Of a stretch of DNA of 64,000 bases, positions 60,665 to 64,000 are shown in pieces. The stretch covers positions 186,001 to 250,000 of the forward strand of contig DASTCX010000025.1 in NCBI GenBank assembly GCA_035710745.1, in the 5' to 3' direction. A program made the translations under genes and the position numbers. The DNA comes from Candidatus Eremiobacteraceae bacterium (GTDB taxonomy: Bacteria > Vulcanimicrobiota > Vulcanimicrobiia > Eremiobacterales > Eremiobacteraceae). A model generated the notes under the pieces. It was not told the DNA's origin. It ran no database searches and was given only the letters and a program-made list of their open reading frames with translations. The stretch's first letter is position 1, and every line of letters begins with the position of its first letter.

Positions 60665-60707
60665 CGAGCTGCAAGGTCGTCTGCGGTCGACCGTAAAGGT
60701 CGACCGC
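60614..60707. repeat. Two palindromic repeats (copies 14, 15) at the 3' end of a gene
   Basis: Copy 14 core at 60616-60636 (GGCCGAGC-TTTAC-GCTCGACC, one arm mismatch) is translated as part of the upstream gene. Copy 15 core at 60685-60705 (GGTCGACC-GTAAA-GGTCGACC) lies past the stop codon. Both are flanked by GCGG/CCGC, and copy 14 is followed by the CGCGGTC tail seen after copies 6 and 12. Confidence 0.88.
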
Positions 60708-60723
60708 TCCACCTTTGACCAGA

Positions 60724-61758
60724 TCAGCCGCGGAGCGCGGCGACCGCGCGGTCGACGTCTTCATCGGTGTTGTACAAATGGAACGATAGCCGGACACGGC
60801 CGGCGCGCACCGACGCGCGGATGCCAGATTCAAGGAGCTTGCGGAAATCCGCGCGCGCATCCATATAGACGATAGGCGAGACGGGTTCCGGCAACGACAA
60901 AGCGGAGCAGAATCGCCGAGCCAGCCGCATGTCGTGCGCCTCGATCGAGGCGATGCCGATCTTATCTATGACCCCGAGCGCCGCAGCCGTACCCAACCAA
61001 GAGAACCAGGCGGGTGACGTGTCAAGCCGGCGCGCGGTGGTCCGCGAGATCCGGTTTGGCAGACCGAAGAGGTTGCCGTTCGGATCGTCCGTCGCCCACC
61101 AACCTGCGTGGAGCGGCCGAATCGAATCGAGTCGATCACGCCGCACCGCCATGAATGCGCTTCCCCGCGGCGAGAGCAGCCACTTGTATGCGTGGCAGAC
61201 GTAGAAATCTACCTCGCGCGCGCTCGTGTCGAGCCATCCGCACGCCTGCGTGCCGTCGACGCAAAGCATCGATCCCTTCGCGCGACATCGAGCCGCGAGC
61301 AGATCGAGATCGATCACAGCGCCGCTGTGCGCTTGGACGTGACTGACCGCGACGATCGCGAACGTGCCGTCGATCGCATCGATCAACTCGTCGAGCGGAA
61401 CGCTGCGCACCTCGATCCGGCGGTCCTCATGGACCGTCCACGGAAAAAGCGTCGATGCGAAGTCGTTCTCTGCCGTGAGCACGCGTGCGCCGTCCGGCAA
61501 CGACGCGGCGATGAGCCCGATGAGCTCCGACACGGTTGCGCCGCACGTGACGTCTGATGCGTCGACGTTGACTAGCTTTGCGAAGGTCGCTCGCGCTCGC
61601 TCGGTCGCCGCCTCCCAGTCTTCTTCCCCGGTCCGGCCGGTGCGCCAATCGGCGAGCGCCGCGATCATCGCGTCGTGCGCGGGCCGCGGCGGAAGACCGA
61701 ATGTCGCCGTGTTCAGATAGGTTCCGTTCTGTTCGAAGAGATCCGCATCGAATTCCAT
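60724..61758 (-). CDS. Class V aminotransferase (cysteine desulfurase/isopenicillin epimerase-like)
   Basis: A 344-residue fold-type I PLP enzyme. It shows YLNTATFGLPPRPAHDAM at the N-terminus, VTCGATVSELIGLIAASL (phosphate cup), AVSHVQAHSGAVIDLDLLAARCRA, CVDGTQACGW and the PLP lysine in CHAYKWLLSPRGSAFM. It lacks the long cysteine loop of IscS/SufS, so a desulfurase role is not certain; the small family of isopenicillin-N-epimerase-like aminotransferases fits better. The ATG at 61758 (MEFDADLFEQ) is chosen. Substrate unknown. Confidence 0.88.
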   Translation of the reverse strand: MEFDADLFEQNGTYLNTATFGLPPRPAHDAMIAALADWRTGRTGEEDWEAATERARATFAKLVNVDASDVTCGATVSELIGLIAASLPDGARVLTAENDFASTLFPWTVHEDRRIEVRSVPLDELIDAIDGTFAIVAVSHVQAHSGAVIDLDLLAARCRAKGSMLCVDGTQACGWLDTSAREVDFYVCHAYKWLLSPRGSAFMAVRRDRLDSIRPLHAGWWATDDPNGNLFGLPNRISRTTARRLDTSPAWFSWLGTAAALGVIDKIGIASIEAHDMRLARRFCSALSLPEPVSPIVYMDARADFRKLLESGIRASVRAGRVRLSFHLYNTDEDVDRAVAALRG

Positions 61759-61803
61759 GCGCGCCGCATTCCACACGGTGGCGGCCGATGCTTCGATGCG
61801 GCT

Positions 61804-61840
61804 GCAAGAAAGCGAGGCCGCCCGGGTCCGGCGGCCTCGC
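61804..61840 (-). terminator. Rho-independent terminator
   Basis: Minus-strand stem GCGAGGCCGCC / GGCGGCCTCGC (loop GGACCCG region) followed by TTTCTTGC. It ends the exported glycine-repeat gene, 22 bases after its stop. Confidence 0.88.
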
Positions 61841-61861
61841 GCTGGTGTTAGAACGCTCGCG

Positions 61862-63049
61862 TTAGTGCGGCCGGGACTTGTTGATCTTGATCTTGGGTAT
61901 CGCGATATGCGCGACGGGCGCCTTCGGCATAATCGACGCCGCCTGCGCCTTGCTCATCACCGTCATTCGCGCGCTAGCGTTGCCGACGGTCGACGCGTAG
62001 ATGTGGTAGTCGAAGTCGAGCGAACCGCGACCGCCTTGCACTTCACGCACGACGAATCCGGTCGGGCTCTTGCTGGCGACGTACAGGCCACGCGTATCGC
62101 CGTCAGGCGTCAACATGACCTGATACGTCCTGCGCGTGTCGATCGCTTGGGCGAACGCCGCATCGAGCTGGACTGTGGCAACCCCTCCCACGAGGTGCGT
62201 GGTGCCGTTGTCCTCGATCGTCGGCGACGTCGACTCCGAGGAGAACGCGGTCGCTACGCTGCCGCCGCGCGTGCGCAAGAAGTTGCCGTACCCGCCAGTG
62301 ATGAACAAGTCACCGGCGCAGTCGACGTACATGAGGTTGTTGCCGTTCTGGTCGGTCGCGACGAACGGAAACCCGGCTCCCGAGTTGCAGTCTGGGGCGC
62401 GGCCGATGATGCCGATGTACGACCCCTGGATATCTGCGCCGTTGCCGCCGGAGTTGACGCCGACATAGGGTTCTAGGCCGACACCGCCTGCGTCCGTCTC
62501 TGCGATGATCGCCGGGCCCGTGCTCCCGAGGGCGAACAAGGCCGCCGAGTTGCTCTCCGAGATGGCGATCACGCCGACACCCGAACTGCTCGCACCTTCG
62601 ACACCCCAGAAGCTGCTTGAAAAGCCCTCGACGCCGACGCCGCTCGAACTCTGGCCCTCGACGCCGACGCTGTTGCCGCTGTAGCCAAAGGTGCCAAATG
62701 TCGCGCCCGTACCCGTGACGCCTGCGGCGTTCATCGATATGCCGTTGACGCCGTTACCGCCGACCGATTGACCGAGAACGCCGTTGCCGAATTGCGTCGC
62801 GGATCCGATGACGCCCGAACCGAACGGCGAACTATTCGTGTTGATGCCCCTGACACCCGGACCGAGGCCGGTGTTCTTATACGTCTGACAGGGCCTCGTG
62901 TTCGTGCACTTGATGACGGCGTTCGGATCGACGGCCCCTTGGCCGACGACAGCCGATGCCGGAGAGAGCGCTAGGCCGCCGGCAAGTACGCCCGCCGCAC
63001 CGACGACGATCGCCGCGCTCATCATCGGGCGCAAAGAAATCGTACGCAT
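61862..63049 (-). CDS. Exported glycine-repeat (predicted beta-helix) protein
   Basis: A 395-residue secreted protein. Signal peptide at about 1-33 (MRTISLRPMMSAAIVVGAAG..., cleavage after ASA). Residues about 55-210 hold short repeats around G-V-x-G (GPGVRGINTN, GNGVNGISMN, GVGVEGFSSS, GVEGASSSGVGV) that would make a parallel beta-helix or fibre. The C-terminal domain (TYQVMLTPDGDTRGLYVASKS, GFVVREVQGGRGSLDFDYHIYAS) matches the end domain of similar repeat proteins seen in soil bacteria. The ATG at 63049 has AGGAGAT 5 bases upstream. The role may be surface adhesion or matrix; this is inferred. Confidence 0.78.
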   Translation of the reverse strand: MRTISLRPMMSAAIVVGAAGVLAGGLALSPASAVVGQGAVDPNAVIKCTNTRPCQTYKNTGLGPGVRGINTNSSPFGSGVIGSATQFGNGVLGQSVGGNGVNGISMNAAGVTGTGATFGTFGYSGNSVGVEGQSSSGVGVEGFSSSFWGVEGASSSGVGVIAISESNSAALFALGSTGPAIIAETDAGGVGLEPYVGVNSGGNGADIQGSYIGIIGRAPDCNSGAGFPFVATDQNGNNLMYVDCAGDLFITGGYGNFLRTRGGSVATAFSSESTSPTIEDNGTTHLVGGVATVQLDAAFAQAIDTRRTYQVMLTPDGDTRGLYVASKSPTGFVVREVQGGRGSLDFDYHIYASTVGNASARMTVMSKAQAASIMPKAPVAHIAIPKIKINKSRPH

Positions 63050-63212
63050 TGGTATCTCCTCATTTTCAGGGTGACAGCGCGGCAACGCAAATGGCCAGAA
63101 AAGGCCGGCGATCGGCCGGGCTGTTGCCCGCTCTCATACGCCTGCCGCGGTTCATCTCCCGTTCATGGGCCGGCCTGGATTCGAATGCTCTAGTAGAGTG
63201 AGGGTGCGCCTG

Positions 63213-64000
63213 TCAGCGGGTGAGGAGACCTGCGTCTATGACGATCTGCGCGCCGGTGATGTACCGCGCCCGGTCCGACGTGAGGAACAGCACTGCTTCT
63301 GCGACGTCGCGCGTCTCGATCCAGGGAACGTCGAGCAAATTGCCGGCCGAGCGTTCGGCAACGGCTCGCGGCGTGAGCCCCTCGAGCGCTGCGAGACCGT
63401 CGTTCATCGGCGTGTCGACGCCCGTCGGATGGATCGAGTTGACGCGGATCCCGTAGGGCGCGAGCTCGATCGCCATCGATTTCGTCAAGCCGGTGAGCCC
63501 CCACTTCGAAGCGGCGTAGTGGCTCAGCCGATTCATGCCGCGCAAGCCGGCGATCGACGAGTTGTTGATGATGACGCCGCTGCGCCGCTCGATCATCGAC
63601 GGAACGACATGCTTTGCGACCAACCAGCAGCCTTTGAGGTTGATGTCGAGCATCGCATCCCACTCCGACTCGGTCAGTTCGTGCACGAGGCCGTACGCGC
63701 AGATCCCCGCATTGTTGAAGAGCACGTCGATCCGTCCCCACGCGCGAAGCGCGCGCTCGGAGGCATCATGCACCGCGCCTTCGTCGCGCACGTCGGCGGC
63801 GACAGCGATGCAGTCGACTCCGAACGCCTCAGTTTCGCGCACGAGCGCGTCGAGGTCCGCCTGGGTACCGAGCGGATAGCCGGGGTTGCTGAGTTGGCGC
63901 GCGACATCGAGCGCGAGCACGTTCGCTCCCGCTCGGGCGAACGCGAGCGCCACCGCCCTTCCTTGCCCGTGCGCCGCGCCGGTGATGAAGGCGGTTTGGC
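63213..64000 (-). CDS. Short-chain dehydrogenase, mycofactocin-coupled type, 5' end outside window
   Basis: At least 262 residues of an NAD(P)-dependent SDR; the start lies beyond the right edge. The cofactor loop is TAFITGAAHGQGRAVALAFA (T-G-x-x-x-G-x-G). Between the second strand and third helix there is an extra stretch of about 28 residues (VARQLSNPGYPLGTQADLDA...), as in the mycofactocin-coupled SDR subgroup, where it buries the nicotinamide cofactor. The catalytic Ser is in NNSSIAGLRG and the Tyr-x-x-x-Lys is in HYAASKWGLTGL. The substrate, probably an alcohol or ketone, is not known. Confidence 0.85.
   Translation of the reverse strand, partial: QTAFITGAAHGQGRAVALAFARAGANVLALDVARQLSNPGYPLGTQADLDALVRETEAFGVDCIAVAADVRDEGAVHDASERALRAWGRIDVLFNNAGICAYGLVHELTESEWDAMLDINLKGCWLVAKHVVPSMIERRSGVIINNSSIAGLRGMNRLSHYAASKWGLTGLTKSMAIELAPYGIRVNSIHPTGVDTPMNDGLAALEGLTPRAVAERSAGNLLDVPWIETRDVAEAVLFLTSDRARYITGAQIVIDAGLLTR

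Noticed and set aside
1-64000. tRNA, rRNA, insertion sequence or prophage genes
   Set aside because: I scanned the gaps between genes and saw no tRNA cloverleaf ends, rRNA stretches, transposases, integrases or attachment-site repeats.

Overview
The window is 64 kb of GC-rich, densely packed bacterial chromosome. Almost all of it is vertically inherited-looking housekeeping DNA. I see no rRNA, tRNA, CRISPR array, prophage or transposase. A TolC-type outer-membrane protein points to a diderm. LexA and its operators are of the Gram-positive kind (AACATATGTT), the neighbouring gene is a YneA-like LysM protein, and the pantothenate kinase is type III. Quinone genes are UbiD/UbiA/MenG-like, and cytochrome c maturation is the CcsB/Ccs1 (System II) type. 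Together these suggest a diderm lineage of the Terrabacteria side, for example Candidatus Eremiobacterota (WPS-2). That assignment is inference from gene content only.

Layout. 0-9.5 kb: an SPFH protein with a partner gene, dusB, an M20 amidohydrolase, then a coenzyme A operon on the minus strand (FHA protein, panB, panC, coaBC, coaX, flavin reductase). 9.6-13.7 kb: a minus-strand operon of a C26 amidotransferase, an orphan PTS EIIC-like permease, a methionine gamma-lyase-family PLP protein, a small unknown protein and a PilZ protein. 13.7-15 kb: divergent lexA and a yneA-like gene, with two SOS boxes placed on their promoters. 15-17.6 kb: rpsO-pnp. 17.6-20.9 kb: small exported proteins, a TolC homologue and a STAS protein, surrounded by palindromic repeats.

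21-39.4 kb is a respiratory-cofactor region. It holds ubiD-ubiA; the heme genes hemC-hemB-mobA-hemL-rex-hemA-hemD in one minus-strand run; a membrane glycosyltransferase; ccsB-ccs1-tatC-tatA; a polyprenyl diphosphate synthase; and menG. These would make heme, Moco, quinone and the machinery that exports or attaches them, with Rex as a possible NADH/NAD+ sensor inside the heme operon. 39.5-46 kb: a phospholipase D-like protein, a two-gene ABC exporter, metG-tatD, rsmI and DUF5069. 46-57.3 kb: a sulfotransferase, a ComP-like membrane sensor without a kinase domain, comEC, a 22-residue membrane peptide, a sugar epimerase, leuS and comEA. 57.3-64 kb: a secreted thioredoxin-like protein, a molybdopterin oxidoreductase with its cytochrome b, a zinc ribbon protein, a transglutaminase-like protein, a class V aminotransferase, a glycine-repeat exported protein and the end of a short-chain dehydrogenase.

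Two general features stand out. At least 15 copies of a palindromic element (arms GGTCGA...TCGACC) lie between genes, with inner arm bases that differ between copies but stay complementary. In addition, about a dozen gene pairs overlap by ATGA, GTGA or TTGA, which fixes many GTG and TTG starts.
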